A stretch of 64,000 nt of DNA from Mucilaginibacter pedocola (GCF_002013915.1 NZ_MBTF01000009.1:1-64000); one strand, 5' to 3'. Counted from the first letter of the stretch, positions 17,664-25,487 are shown. Program-made: numbers and translations. The notes: generated by a model from the sequence alone, not told the origin.

Positions 17664-18362
17664 ATGCCTAAGTTATTTTTCGTCCTCTTCCTTTCGCTTT
17701 TTACGCTAAATAAACCTGCCGACCTGCCCGATAGCAAACGCGCCAGCGATGTGCGCAACACCGTTTGGCCAAAACTCCAAACCGAATTGGCCGAAGCGGG
17801 TTTTAACAGCAATTACCGTATTTATCTGCGCATATTTAAACAAAGCAATGAGTTTGAGGTATGGGCGAAGAAAGGAAGCACTTATGCCCTGTTTAAACGA
17901 TACGATATTTGTTTTTACTCTGGAGGCCTGGGCACCAAAACTAAACGCGGCGACGGCAAAAGCCCCGAGGGCTTTTACACTATTGGCCCCAAACAGCTAA
18001 ACCCTGTAAGTAATTACCACCTGGCCATAAACATTGGCTACCCCAACCAACTGGAGCAGCAAAACGGCTACACCGGCGATGCCATTATGATACACGGGCA
18101 TTGCGCTTCGATAGGTTGCTACGCCATGACGGATGCACGGATCGAAGAAATTTACACATTGGTTTACAAAGCCCTGCAAGCCGGGCAGGATAAGGTGAGC
18201 CTGGATATTTTCCCTTTCCGGATGGATAATGCACACATGCAGGCCTTTGCTACCTCCACTGCCCTCCCCTTTTGGAAGACAATGAAACCGGGATATGATC
18301 TTTTTGAGAAGAAGCATGTACCGGCTGCGGCTAAGGTGGTGAGGAAGAGGTACGTTTTTTAA
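17664..18362 (+). CDS. L,D-transpeptidase catalytic domain protein (YafK-like)
   Basis: The 232-residue protein has a hydrophobic leader (FFVLFLSLFTL). The YkuD fold shows its active-site region as IMIHGHCASIGCYAMTD, with the catalytic Cys in SIGC and upstream His residues. YafK relatives are periplasmic murein endopeptidases or transpeptidases acting on lipoprotein-peptidoglycan links. I use the ATG at 17664. The TTG at 17643 would put seven residues before the signal peptide. The preceding 128 bp are AT-rich and likely hold the promoter. Confidence 0.88.
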   Translation: MPKLFFVLFLSLFTLNKPADLPDSKRASDVRNTVWPKLQTELAEAGFNSNYRIYLRIFKQSNEFEVWAKKGSTYALFKRYDICFYSGGLGTKTKRGDGKSPEGFYTIGPKQLNPVSNYHLAINIGYPNQLEQQNGYTGDAIMIHGHCASIGCYAMTDARIEEIYTLVYKALQAGQDKVSLDIFPFRMDNAHMQAFATSTALPFWKTMKPGYDLFEKKHVPAAAKVVRKRYVF

Positions 18363-18368
18363 ATTGTA

Positions 18369-18390
18369 GAGACGCGATACCTCGCGTCTC
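18369..18390. repeat. GAGACGCGA hairpin
   Basis: A 9-bp perfect stem (GAGACGCGA and TCGCGTCTC) with a four-base loop starts seven bases after the transpeptidase stop. A similar GTAGAGACGC word is at 39671-39681. It resembles dispersed hairpins seen in many environmental bacteria and may act as an mRNA 3' end, although no T run follows. Confidence 0.55.
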
Positions 18391-18409
18391 CCCGTGCAAT
18401 TCCCCGTTA

Positions 18410-18559
18410 CTGGTCGAAGTTTTCAACTTCGACCTAAAATATAGCAAGCATCCTGCTTGCGAAACGCGGCGCAAGTTCCTGTCAACAGCATCAAGTTAAG
18501 TGCTATTCTGAAGCTGAAAGCTTCAGGTATTTTAGGTCGAAGTTGGAAACTTCGACCAG
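18410..18559. mobile_element. MITE-like element with 32-bp terminal inverted repeats
   Basis: The arms at 18410-18441 and 18528-18559 match as reverse complements at 31 of 32 positions. Each arm also contains a GTCGAAGTT/AACTTCGAC palindrome. The 86-bp core holds two more hairpins (GCAAGC/GCTTGC and GAAGC/GCTTC). No reading frame is present. Size, terminal repeats and lack of coding capacity fit a miniature inverted-repeat element or REP-type bipartite element. No target duplication could be identified with confidence. Confidence 0.7.
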
Positions 18560-18589
18560 TGTAGATTAGAGTAGTGAACAGAGTTACTT

Positions 18590-19477
18590 TTACATCAGCA
18601 ACACCATCCAGGCCTCCATTACCAAGCCTTTATCAAGTAATTGCCTGGCATGCAGGTGCAGCTGCAGGTCACGGGTTTGGCTGTCGCCGATGGTAGCATC
18701 AAATAGTTCTTTTATCTCGTCGCGTTGAGCGTAGGCATCTATTTCTTCATCGGTAGGCAGAGATTCTACATTACCCAATTGACCAAGGTTATTACCCGTA
18801 AGCACGGTGGAATTACGGATGGTAGCCGGAATACTATCTACCCCAATACCCATGGTGCGTACAGGCTTAGCCACCTGGAAAAGGTTATCGGCCGTAACGT
18901 GGCAATACCAATCGCCACCGAGGCGGGCCACCAGATCCATTTTGTGCTGGTTTATTTTGCCGTCGGCATCAAGCAGATCATCCTTAATGTGTATCAGTTT
19001 AATTTCGGCAACCACCAAATTACCCGCGCCGGGGCCATCGCCAAGGCTTATTACATTAGTTACTAAGCACTCAAATTGCACCGGCGATTCAGCCACACAG
19101 GGCGGTTTAACCAATTCGGATGGCACCTCGGTTAGCCCCGATTTCATGAATTCGTTTACCCCGGCAGCATACTCCACACTGGAGAGCGATACCTGCTGCA
19201 CCATATCGTAATTAACAATATTGATCACGCACTCGGGCACCTCCAATATATTCTCCAATGTATGTTTAGTGGTATTATCCCTCACCCTACGCGCCGGCGA
19301 AAACACGCAAACAGGCGGGTTAGTACTCATCATGTTAAAAAAACTGAAAGGGCTTAAGTTGACGTTCCCCTCTGCATCCACCGTAGATGCCAAACATATT
19401 GGCCTCGGCGCTATGGCATAATGCAGGTAGTTTTGCAGTTGGAGGGGAGTAAGGTCAGCAGTATTTAAGGTCTTCAT
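18590..19477 (-). CDS. Flavin reductase family protein
   Basis: The protein has 295 residues. The FMN-binding split-barrel domain is recognised from YAIAPRPICLASTVD near residue 20 and SPFSFFNMMSTNPPVCVFSP near residue 44. Such proteins reduce flavin or are stand-alone FMN oxidoreductases. The start is MKTLNTADL at 19477: the open frame continues upstream only because it reads through a dispersed repeat. It ends the minus-strand arm that includes the FAH-family hydrolase, so it probably belongs to the aromatic catabolism operon. Its exact substrate there is unknown. Confidence 0.87.
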   Translation of the reverse strand: MKTLNTADLTPLQLQNYLHYAIAPRPICLASTVDAEGNVNLSPFSFFNMMSTNPPVCVFSPARRVRDNTTKHTLENILEVPECVINIVNYDMVQQVSLSSVEYAAGVNEFMKSGLTEVPSELVKPPCVAESPVQFECLVTNVISLGDGPGAGNLVVAEIKLIHIKDDLLDADGKINQHKMDLVARLGGDWYCHVTADNLFQVAKPVRTMGIGVDSIPATIRNSTVLTGNNLGQLGNVESLPTDEEIDAYAQRDEIKELFDATIGDSQTRDLQLHLHARQLLDKGLVMEAWMVLLM

Positions 19478-19497
19478 ATAGCTATTTAATAAACTAT

Positions 19498-19664
19498 GTC
19501 TTTGCGAGGAGCGGTGAGGGTTTGAGCGCCGGGGCGACGTGGCAATCTCGTAGCTAAGCATTACCGCACGCACGGCAACCCGGCCTGACTGAATGTCCAA
19601 TGAGATTGCCACGGCTCGCCTTTCCACACAAGCCCCCCGCGTGAGCCTCGCAACGACATGGTGG
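19498..19664. repeat. TTTGCGAGG...GAGATTGCCAC dispersed inverted repeat
   Basis: The left half contains CTTTGCGAGGAGCGGTGAGG and GTGGCAATCTC. The right half contains GAGATTGCCAC and GAGCCTCGCAACGACATGG. Related right-half copies occur at 34217-34275, 56679-56738 and 61922-61985. It lies between the FAH-family gene and the flavin reductase gene, inside an apparent operon, and creates a spurious N-terminal extension of the latter. Confidence 0.75.
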
Positions 19665-19676
19665 TTAGGCAAGTGG

Positions 19677-20672
19677 CTATTTCTTCAATTTAAGTATTGA
19701 AAACTCAATCTCACTCTTTTTAATAATATTCCCCAAAACGCCCAAACCGGTAATTTCCATTTCCACCAAATCGTTTGGCTGCAGCCATTGGGGTTGGTAG
19801 TTGGCGTCATTCAATAAACCCGTACCGTTTAGTTCCAAAAAGCAGCCGGTGCCTACCGTGCCCGAGCCTATTACATCGCCGGGGAGTACATCGCATCCGT
19901 AGGCGCAGCGCTCAATAATCTCGGCAAAGGTCCAGTCCATATCGGCCATGTTGCCGCTGCTCACTTCAATACCATTTACAGCGCACTTCATTTGCAGATT
20001 ATAGGTATTACCGGTGTGGCCGGGTTTGGCTTCTACTTTGTATGGTTCCAGTTCGTCGGGCGTAACCAGCCATGGGCCAATTACAGTAGAAAAATCTTTC
20101 CCTTTCGCCGGGCCAAGGTTGAGCAGCATTTCTTCCATTTGCAGGGTGCGGGCGCTCATGTCGTTCATGATCATGTATCCGGCTATATAACTATCAGCAT
20201 CCTCCGCTTTTATGTTGCGGCCTATTTTGTTGAGCACTACCGCTACTTCTAATTCAAAATCGAGTTTTTCGAAATGGTCGGGCATGCACTCTATCTCGCC
20301 GGGGCCTTGTATGGCATTGTGGTTGGTGAAATAAAATATGGGGTATTGATCAAACTCGGGTATCATATCTACCTTGCGATTTCGGCGGGCGGCAGCCACA
20401 TGCTGGCGGAAGGCGTAACCGTCGCGGCAACTGCTGGGGTGGGGTACGGGCGCTATCAACTCGTAAAACAATTCTTCCTTACCCGTTAACTTACCGCTTA
20501 ACAGATCTTCGTTAACCCTAAGGGCATGCTCCATCAGTTCTGGGCCTCCCCATAAAAACTCGTTCATACTATCGGGAATAAGTTTATCGCAACTATTGAG
20601 GTTGTATATATGCCCTTTAATGTAAACGCCCAGGTGCTCGCGGTCTTCGGTTTTGTAGGATACTAATTTCAT
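19677..20672 (-). CDS. Fumarylacetoacetate hydrolase family protein
   Basis: This 331-residue FAH-fold hydrolase is the likely last enzyme of the homogentisate route, cleaving fumarylacetoacetate to fumarate and acetoacetate. The metal-binding core is visible in KLDFELEVAVVLNKIGRN, followed by GYMIMNDMSARTLQ and KGKDFSTVIGPW. GDVIGSGTVGTGCFLELNG is the C-terminal family motif. It is shorter than classical fumarylacetoacetase (about 420 residues), so other acylpyruvate substrates are possible. Divergent hmgA-hppD supports the assignment. Its start overlaps the stop of a small membrane-protein gene by four bases. Confidence 0.87.
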   Translation of the reverse strand: MKLVSYKTEDREHLGVYIKGHIYNLNSCDKLIPDSMNEFLWGGPELMEHALRVNEDLLSGKLTGKEELFYELIAPVPHPSSCRDGYAFRQHVAAARRNRKVDMIPEFDQYPIFYFTNHNAIQGPGEIECMPDHFEKLDFELEVAVVLNKIGRNIKAEDADSYIAGYMIMNDMSARTLQMEEMLLNLGPAKGKDFSTVIGPWLVTPDELEPYKVEAKPGHTGNTYNLQMKCAVNGIEVSSGNMADMDWTFAEIIERCAYGCDVLPGDVIGSGTVGTGCFLELNGTGLLNDANYQPQWLQPNDLVEMEITGLGVLGNIIKKSEIEFSILKLKK

Positions 20673-20953
20673 AAGTCAGGATTGGTTTTATATGGTTTAG
20701 ATACTTTTTGAGAAAGCATATTGAACACAATTATGAATGCGGCGGCAATAAGCAAATCGGCAAATAATTTAATGAAATCAATTTTGATACCGTACGCTAA
20801 TGGATCGTCTGATTTTCCAGAAAAATAGCTGTAAAAGTAAAACGGGAAACCAATGTGGTCTGTTCCGTCGGAAGCAGAGTGGAACTCCGAGAAGATGAAA
20901 GTTATAACTACCCAAACCAGTAGCCCAAGCAAGGTTGTTTTTTTCCGGCTCAT
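20669..20953 (-). CDS. Small membrane protein, paralogue 1
   Basis: The 94-residue protein has an N-terminal helix (TLLGLLVWVVITFIF), an exposed loop (HIGFPFYFYSYFSGKSD) and a second helix (LFADLLIAAAFIIVFNML). The loop motif G-x-P-x-x-F-Y-x-Y-x-S-G-x-S recurs in the next gene upstream, so the two are tandem paralogues. Both overlap their neighbours by four bases, which implies translational coupling with the FAH-family gene. Function unknown. Confidence 0.8.
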   Translation of the reverse strand: MSRKKTTLLGLLVWVVITFIFSEFHSASDGTDHIGFPFYFYSYFSGKSDDPLAYGIKIDFIKLFADLLIAAAFIIVFNMLSQKVSKPYKTNPDL

Positions 20954-21246
20954 GGTAAATATGTTGGCTTTTCTGATCGGGTTTTCTTCTTCACATTGCG
21001 CTCCAAAAAAACATGGATGCCGTATATCAAAGCGGCAAGCGCGGTAAGGTCTAATATAAAATTACTCATGTTAAAACCGGTCTGGCTATGGTTAACATAG
21101 CCGGATCGGCCACTTGTATAGCGGTAAAAATTCCAGGGCAAACCTACACCCATATAGCCTTCGGTGGCGGTTTTATCGCTGGTAAACAGGTAAGTTAAAA
21201 TAACGCAGGCAACAACTCCAATAATTACGGCTTCTTTCCGGATCAT
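20950..21246 (-). CDS. Small membrane protein, paralogue 2
   Basis: The 98-residue protein shares the layout of the downstream gene: an N-terminal helix (AVIIGVVACVILTYLF), a loop GVGLPWNFYRYTSGRSG, then a second helix (FILDLTALAALIYGIHVFL) and a basic tail. I start at the ATG at 21246. A TTG nine codons upstream is possible. It heads the minus-strand arm of the aromatic catabolism cluster. Function unknown, and nothing suggests catalysis. Confidence 0.77.
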   Translation of the reverse strand: MIRKEAVIIGVVACVILTYLFTSDKTATEGYMGVGLPWNFYRYTSGRSGYVNHSQTGFNMSNFILDLTALAALIYGIHVFLERNVKKKTRSEKPTYLP

Positions 21247-21297
21247 GTTGGTTTTTATAGATGGATAAGCCAAACATAGTTATTTTGGTTGATTAAG

Positions 21298-21400
21298 TAA
21301 GTGGTTGCGTGGAGAGTGGTTTGATTTACCACCTGTGATGCCTACGACGGCGAATCCATTTTGGAACCACTCACCACTCTCTAAATCAACCACTCACCAA
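21298..21400. repeat. AGTGGTT / AACCACT inverted repeat
   Basis: The left arm (AAGTGGTTGCGTGGAGAGTGG, then TTTGATTT) is mirrored by the right arm (CCACTCACCACTCTCTAAATC, then AACCACTCACC). It lies in the first part of the 446-bp gap between the divergent catabolic arms. Confidence 0.6.
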
Positions 21401-21406
21401 ATAAAA

Positions 21407-21438
21407 TTTGCATCTTAAATTCCCGCCGCCTACCTTTA
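21407..21438 (+). promoter_or_regulatory. Candidate promoter between the divergent catabolic arms
   Basis: TTTG at 21407-21410 and TACCTTTA at 21431-21438 are 20 bases apart, close to the Bacteroidota -33/-7 pattern (TTTG, 17-23 bases, TAnnTTTG). It would drive the small ORF at 21449 and possibly hmgA-hppD. Confidence 0.45.
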
Positions 21439-21448
21439 CATCACCAAT

Positions 21449-21556
21449 ATGAGCATCCGAAAAGAATTTTATTTCTCGCTGGGCCTCACCTCCATGAGCA
21501 ATGCCTCGTCCTTCAGGGATGCAGTGCTGGCTACTGCCGTTTTTGCGCAGTATTAG
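21449..21556 (+). CDS. Possible 35-residue leader peptide or gene remnant
   Basis: An ATG ten bases after a promoter-like sequence opens a 35-codon frame (MSIRKEFYFSLGLTSMSN to VLATAVFAQY). It is too short for similarity-based naming. It could be a leader peptide for hmgA, which starts 163 bp downstream, a real small protein, or the stump of a gene whose remainder was replaced by the repeat that begins at 21558. Codon use looks similar to neighbouring genes. Confidence 0.35.
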   Translation: MSIRKEFYFSLGLTSMSNASSFRDAVLATAVFAQY

Positions 21557-21557
21557 A

Positions 21558-21715
21558 TTTTAGTTGGAAAAGTTTTAGAAGTTGAAATTGTTATAAAAGT
21601 GAACCTGTAGTGGTTAACTTTTATAAACGTTTCTAACCTTTTTTAACTTCTCTCAACCTTTCCAACTCCCCCACAAACCTTTCCAACTTCTCAAACGTTT
21701 CTAAACAAACCAATT
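21558..21715. repeat. AAGTT/AACTT-rich inverted repeat before hmgA
   Basis: The left arm (GTTGGAAAAGTTTTAGAAGTTG) and the right part (AACCTTTTTTAACTTCTCTC and TTCCAACTTCTCAAACG) are built from complementary short words. It ends five bases before the hmgA start codon, so the ribosome-binding region of hmgA is repeat sequence. A related AAGTTGAAAAAGTTCG stretch is at 26751-26790. Confidence 0.55.
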
Positions 21716-21719
21716 TACC

Positions 21720-22877
21720 ATGCCTGTTTACCATACTTTGGGGGATATCCCGCATAAGCGGCATACCCAATTCCGTAAGCCCGATGGCAGTTTATATGCC
21801 GAAGAGCTGGTATCTACCGAGGGTTTCTCCAGCCTGTATTCGCTGGTGTACCATGCTTACCCGCCTACTATTGTGAAGGCGCTGGGCGAACCCTATTCGG
21901 TTGAGCCCAAAATAGCGCGCGAAAAACACTTGAAGCATACCAGCCTCATTGGCTTTAACATTGCCCCGGCAGATGATTACCTGCAAAGCCGTAAACCCGT
22001 ACTGGTAAATGCCGACCTGCATATATCCCTGGCTGCTCCGCGCCAAAGCATGACGGACTACTTCTACAAAAACAGCCAGGCCGACGAGGTGGTCTTCATT
22101 CACGAAGGTAGCGGTACGCTTAAAACAGGCTTCGGTCAATTGAAGTTTGCCTATGGCGATTATTTGGTAATACCGCGCGGTACAATCTATCAAATGGAGT
22201 TCGATACACCCGACAATCGCTTGTTTATTGTAGAAAGCTTCAGCCCCATACGCACGCCCAAACGCTATCGTAACCAATACGGTCAATTGATGGAACATTC
22301 GCCCTATTGCGAGCGCGATATACGCAAACCGGCCAACCTGCAAACGTTTGACGAGAAAGGCGATTTTAAGATACTTATTAAAAAGCAGGGCCTTATTTAC
22401 CCATACATCTACGGCACTCACCCATTCGATTTTGTGGGTTGGGACGGCTACCATTACCCATGGGCTTTCTCGATACACGATTTTGAACCAATAACCGGTC
22501 GCGTACACCAACCTCCACCGGTGCACCAAACCTTCGAGGGGAACAACTTTGTTATCTGCTCGTTCGTGCCCCGCAAGTTCGATTACCATCCGCTTGCTAT
22601 CCCTGCGCCCTACAACCATAGCAATGTAGACAGCGACGAGGTGTTGTACTATGTAGATGGCGACTTTATGAGCCGCAAAAGCGTAGTAAAGGGGCAAATA
22701 ACCCTGCACCCGGGCGGCATACCGCACGGCCCGGCACCAGGCTCGGTAGAAAAATCGATAGGGAAAGAATTTACCGACGAACTGGCCGTAATGATAGACC
22801 CCTTCCGCCCGCTGATGCTAACGGAAGATGCCCTAAAAATAGAAGACGAAAATTATTACAAGAGTTGGGTGGTATAA
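21720..22877 (+). CDS. hmgA: Homogentisate 1,2-dioxygenase
   Basis: This 385-residue cupin-fold Fe(II) dioxygenase opens the ring of homogentisate to maleylacetoacetate. Family features include the N-terminal YHTLGDIPHKRHTQFRKPDG and the cupin strands around EVVFIHEGSGTLKTGFGQL. The iron-ligand region appears in GRVHQPPPVHQTFEGNNFVI, and PGGIPHGPAPGS carries a ligand His near the C-terminus. It is the bacterial short form. hppD follows 74 bp downstream on the same strand and the FAH-family gene is divergent, giving three consecutive tyrosine-catabolic steps. Confidence 0.95.
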   Translation: MPVYHTLGDIPHKRHTQFRKPDGSLYAEELVSTEGFSSLYSLVYHAYPPTIVKALGEPYSVEPKIAREKHLKHTSLIGFNIAPADDYLQSRKPVLVNADLHISLAAPRQSMTDYFYKNSQADEVVFIHEGSGTLKTGFGQLKFAYGDYLVIPRGTIYQMEFDTPDNRLFIVESFSPIRTPKRYRNQYGQLMEHSPYCERDIRKPANLQTFDEKGDFKILIKKQGLIYPYIYGTHPFDFVGWDGYHYPWAFSIHDFEPITGRVHQPPPVHQTFEGNNFVICSFVPRKFDYHPLAIPAPYNHSNVDSDEVLYYVDGDFMSRKSVVKGQITLHPGGIPHGPAPGSVEKSIGKEFTDELAVMIDPFRPLMLTEDALKIEDENYYKSWVV

Positions 22878-22951
22878 GTAAAAAGGCAAAAGTAAAAAGG
22901 CAAAACTTTTCACTCCCTCATTCGCTAAATCACTCATTCACAAATTAAACC

Positions 22952-24076
22952 ATGAGCACACTAACATTAGATAAAAAAACAACCGCAACAGATTTCCTGC
23001 CTTTGAACGGCACCGATTATGTTGAATTTTATGTGGGCAACGCCAAGCAGGCGGCACATTATTATAAAACCGCCTTTGGTTTCCAGGACCTGGCCTACGC
23101 CGGCCCCGAAACGGGCGTGCGCGACCGCGCCTCGTATGTATTGCAGCAGGGCAAAATACGATTGGTGCTCACTACGCCACTACACTCAGACCATCCCATT
23201 GCCGATCACATTAAAAAACACGGCGACGGCGTAAAGGTGCTAGCCCTATGGGTGGATGATGCTTTTGATGCCTTTGAGCAAACCGTTGCCCGCGGTGCGG
23301 AACCATACCAGCAGCCACAGGTAATTACCGACGAACACGGCGAAGTGCGCACCAGCGGTATAAAGCTCTATGGCGAAACCGCGCACCTTTTTATAGAGCG
23401 CAAAAACTACCACGGTGCGTTTCTGCCCGGTTATCAAAGTATGCAAACCCATTATCAGCCTACCGAAACCGGATTGCTATATGTAGACCATTGCGTGGGC
23501 AACGTAGGGTGGCATAAAATGAACCATTGGGTGAATTTTTATGAAGACATTATGGGTTTCCGCAACATCTTAACGTTCGATGATAAGATGATATCTACCG
23601 AATACTCGGCCCTGATGAGCAAGGTAATGAGCAACGGGAATGGCTACGTAAAGTTCCCGATAAACGAGCCTGCCGAGGGTAAAAAGAAAAGCCAGATAGA
23701 AGAGTACCTGGAGTTTTACGAGGGCGAAGGCGTGCAGCACATGGCCCTGGCCACACATGATATCGTAAAAACCGTAAGCGACCTGCAAAGCCGTGGCGTA
23801 GAGTTTTTAACAGTACCCACCACTTATTACGACGACCTCACCGCCCGCGTTGGCCACATAGACGAAGACCTTGAGCCCCTGAAAAAGCTCGGTATATTGG
23901 TAGACCGCGACGACGAAGGCTACCTGCTGCAAATATTCACCAAACCGGTGGAGGACCGCCCCACCCTGTTCTTCGAGATCATCCAGCGCAAGGGCGCCAA
24001 ATCATTCGGTGCGGGGAATTTTAAGGCGCTATTCGAAGCGATAGAGCGGGAACAGGAATTGAGGGGGAATTTGTAG
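22952..24076 (+). CDS. hppD: 4-hydroxyphenylpyruvate dioxygenase
   Basis: The enzyme has 374 residues and two vicinal-oxygen-chelate domains. The iron ligands sit in YVDHCVGNV (His), GVQHMALATHDI (His) and PTLFFEIIQRKG (Glu near the C-terminus). GAGNFKALFEAIEREQ is the conserved C-terminal HPPD helix. It converts 4-hydroxyphenylpyruvate, made from tyrosine, into homogentisate, the substrate of the upstream HmgA. The gap to hmgA contains short AAAAGGCAAAAGT repeats rather than a clear promoter, so co-transcription is likely. Confidence 0.96.
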   Translation: MSTLTLDKKTTATDFLPLNGTDYVEFYVGNAKQAAHYYKTAFGFQDLAYAGPETGVRDRASYVLQQGKIRLVLTTPLHSDHPIADHIKKHGDGVKVLALWVDDAFDAFEQTVARGAEPYQQPQVITDEHGEVRTSGIKLYGETAHLFIERKNYHGAFLPGYQSMQTHYQPTETGLLYVDHCVGNVGWHKMNHWVNFYEDIMGFRNILTFDDKMISTEYSALMSKVMSNGNGYVKFPINEPAEGKKKSQIEEYLEFYEGEGVQHMALATHDIVKTVSDLQSRGVEFLTVPTTYYDDLTARVGHIDEDLEPLKKLGILVDRDDEGYLLQIFTKPVEDRPTLFFEIIQRKGAKSFGAGNFKALFEAIEREQELRGNL

Positions 24077-24118
24077 TTAGATCTGAGTCCAAACATTTCT
24101 AAACGACTCATCAGAGAC

Positions 24119-24304
24119 AATTTAACCGCAAAGTGCGCAAAGAAAAAACGCAAAGAGCGCGAAGTTTTTATTTCGCGCTCTTTTTATATAACTGATGTAG
24201 GCGAACATCCCGATATCTATTAATACCACAACTTTGCATAATTAAAACGGCCACAAACCAGGCTTTGCGCCTCTTTGCGAAAACTTTGCGCCCTTTGCGG
24301 TAAA
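24119..24304. repeat. CGCAAAG / CTTTGCG dispersed inverted repeat, both arms
   Basis: The left arm at 24122-24163 reads TTAACCGCAAAGTGCGCAAAG and continues with CGCAAAGAGCGCGAAG. The right arm at 24263-24301 is complementary in style (CTTTGCGCCTCTTTGCG, CTTTGCGCCCTTTGCGGT). About 100 bp of other sequence separates them. The left arm contains a terminator and the right arm supplies a possible -33 TTTG for the YciI gene. Confidence 0.75.
24154..24186 (+). terminator. Rho-independent terminator after hppD
   Basis: A perfect 10-bp stem AGAGCGCGAA / TTCGCGCTCT with an eight-base loop is followed by a T run (24181-24185). It lies about 80 bp past hppD and overlaps the left arm of the CGCAAAG repeat. 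Confidence 0.8.
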
Positions 24305-24324
24305 AATTAACATCGCTATCTTTA
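24294..24324 (+). promoter_or_regulatory. Promoter of the YciI-like gene
   Basis: TTTG at 24294-24297 and TATCTTTA at 24317-24324 are 19 bases apart, matching the Bacteroidota promoter pattern with one deviation in the -7 box. The -33 TTTG is the last CTTTGCGG unit of the repeat's right arm. Confidence 0.5.
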
Positions 24325-24351
24325 TACAACATTTCCTTAAACCCCATTATT

Positions 24352-24807
24352 ATGAAAAGAATACTCCTCCTACCCCTGCTACTCATTGGCATGGCTTGCT
24401 TTGCTCAAAATAAACCGGCTTACGATGCTGCCCTTGCCCAAAAAGTTGGCGCCGACGAGTATGGTATGAAGAAATATGTAATGGCTTTCCTGAAAGAAGG
24501 GCCTACCAAAATTACCGACGCCAAGCAACGCCAAGAATTGCAAATGGCACACCTGCGCAATATTATGAAACTGGCCGACGAGGGTAAGCTGGTAGTAGCC
24601 GGTCCATTTATGGACGAGCAGCCCATACGTGGCATTTTCATATTTGCGGTAGAAAGCGTTGAAGAAGCACAGAAACTCACCGCTACCGACCCTGCTATTA
24701 AAGCCGGAACCTTGGTGATGGAACTCCATCCTTTTTATTGCAGCGCCGCGCTGGTACAGGTAAACGCTATCCACAAAACCCTCGAAAAGAAAAGCGTTGC
24801 CGACTAA
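24352..24807 (+). CDS. Exported YciI-like domain protein
   Basis: The 151-residue protein has a signal peptide (ILLLPLLLIGMACFAQ) and a YciI/ferredoxin-like fold, seen as YVMAFLKEGPTKI, AHLRNIMKLADEGKLVVAGPF and RGIFIFAVESVEEAQKLTATDPAIKAG. YciI proteins are small alpha/beta enzymes or decorating domains, usually cytoplasmic. Here the leader indicates export to the periplasm or a lipidated form (a Cys lies in the leader). The exact activity is unknown. The next gene begins three bases after its stop. Confidence 0.82.
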   Translation: MKRILLLPLLLIGMACFAQNKPAYDAALAQKVGADEYGMKKYVMAFLKEGPTKITDAKQRQELQMAHLRNIMKLADEGKLVVAGPFMDEQPIRGIFIFAVESVEEAQKLTATDPAIKAGTLVMELHPFYCSAALVQVNAIHKTLEKKSVAD

Positions 24808-24809
24808 GC

Positions 24810-25472
24810 ATGGATGAAGTACAGCACATCATCAACCTACTAAAGGCGCGCGCTAACGCTAAGTACCTGGCAGGCATGCAGCGCTTTGGTATCGATGACC
24901 AATATGCCCTTGGCGTAAGAATACCCGAGGTGCGCAAAATTGCCAAAGCTTATAAAAAGAACCACCAATTGGCGTTGCAGCTTTGGGCCACCGGTATACA
25001 CGAGGCACGCATTATGGCATCTATGGTGGATGACCCGGCACAAGTTACCGCACAACAAATTGACGAGTGGACAGCACAATTCTATTCATGGGACCTGTGC
25101 GACCAAGTTTGCGGCAACCTTTTCGACCGTACTCCCTTTGCCGTGGCCAAGGCTTTTGAATTTAGCGCCCGAGAAGAAGAATACGTAAAACGCACAGGCT
25201 TTGTGCTGATGGCAGAATATGCCATCCACCATAAAAAAGCGACTAATGAAGAGTTAATGCAATTCTTCCCCATCATGGAGCGCGAAGCCTGGGATGGGCG
25301 CAACTTTGTAAAAAAAGCCGTTAACTGGGCCTTGCGCCAAATAGGCAAACGCAACGCCTTTTTAAGAGCCGAAGCCATCGCAACCGCCCATCGCATTTTG
25401 CAGCAGGATAGTAAAGCCGCTAAATGGATAGCTAATGATGCGTTAAGGGAGTTGCTGAAGCGTGATAATTGA
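24810..25472 (+). CDS. DNA alkylation repair protein (AlkD-like HEAT-repeat glycosylase)
   Basis: The 220-residue all-helical protein is built from HEAT-like repeats. Family signatures are FGIDDQYALGVRIPEVRKIAK near residue 25, LWATGIHEARIMASMVDDP near 65, WTAQFYSWDLCDQVCGNLF near 95 and DGRNFVKKAVNWALRQIGKRN near 170. AlkD enzymes excise N3- and N7-alkylated purines. I start at 24810, directly after the YciI stop. The longer open frame overlaps that gene. Translational coupling with the upstream gene is likely. Confidence 0.9.
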   Translation: MDEVQHIINLLKARANAKYLAGMQRFGIDDQYALGVRIPEVRKIAKAYKKNHQLALQLWATGIHEARIMASMVDDPAQVTAQQIDEWTAQFYSWDLCDQVCGNLFDRTPFAVAKAFEFSAREEEYVKRTGFVLMAEYAIHHKKATNEELMQFFPIMEREAWDGRNFVKKAVNWALRQIGKRNAFLRAEAIATAHRILQQDSKAAKWIANDALRELLKRDN

Positions 25473-25487
25473 GGCGGCTAAAAACAT

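Noticed and set aside
19478..19672. 65-residue N-terminal extension of the flavin reductase
   Set aside because: These codons are a dispersed repeat (19498-19664). The family start is MKTLNTADL at 19477.
21792..22727. 311-codon open frame on the minus strand
   Set aside because: It lies wholly inside hmgA, whose family motifs and catalytic residues are complete. The antisense translation has no recognisable domain and reflects codon bias.
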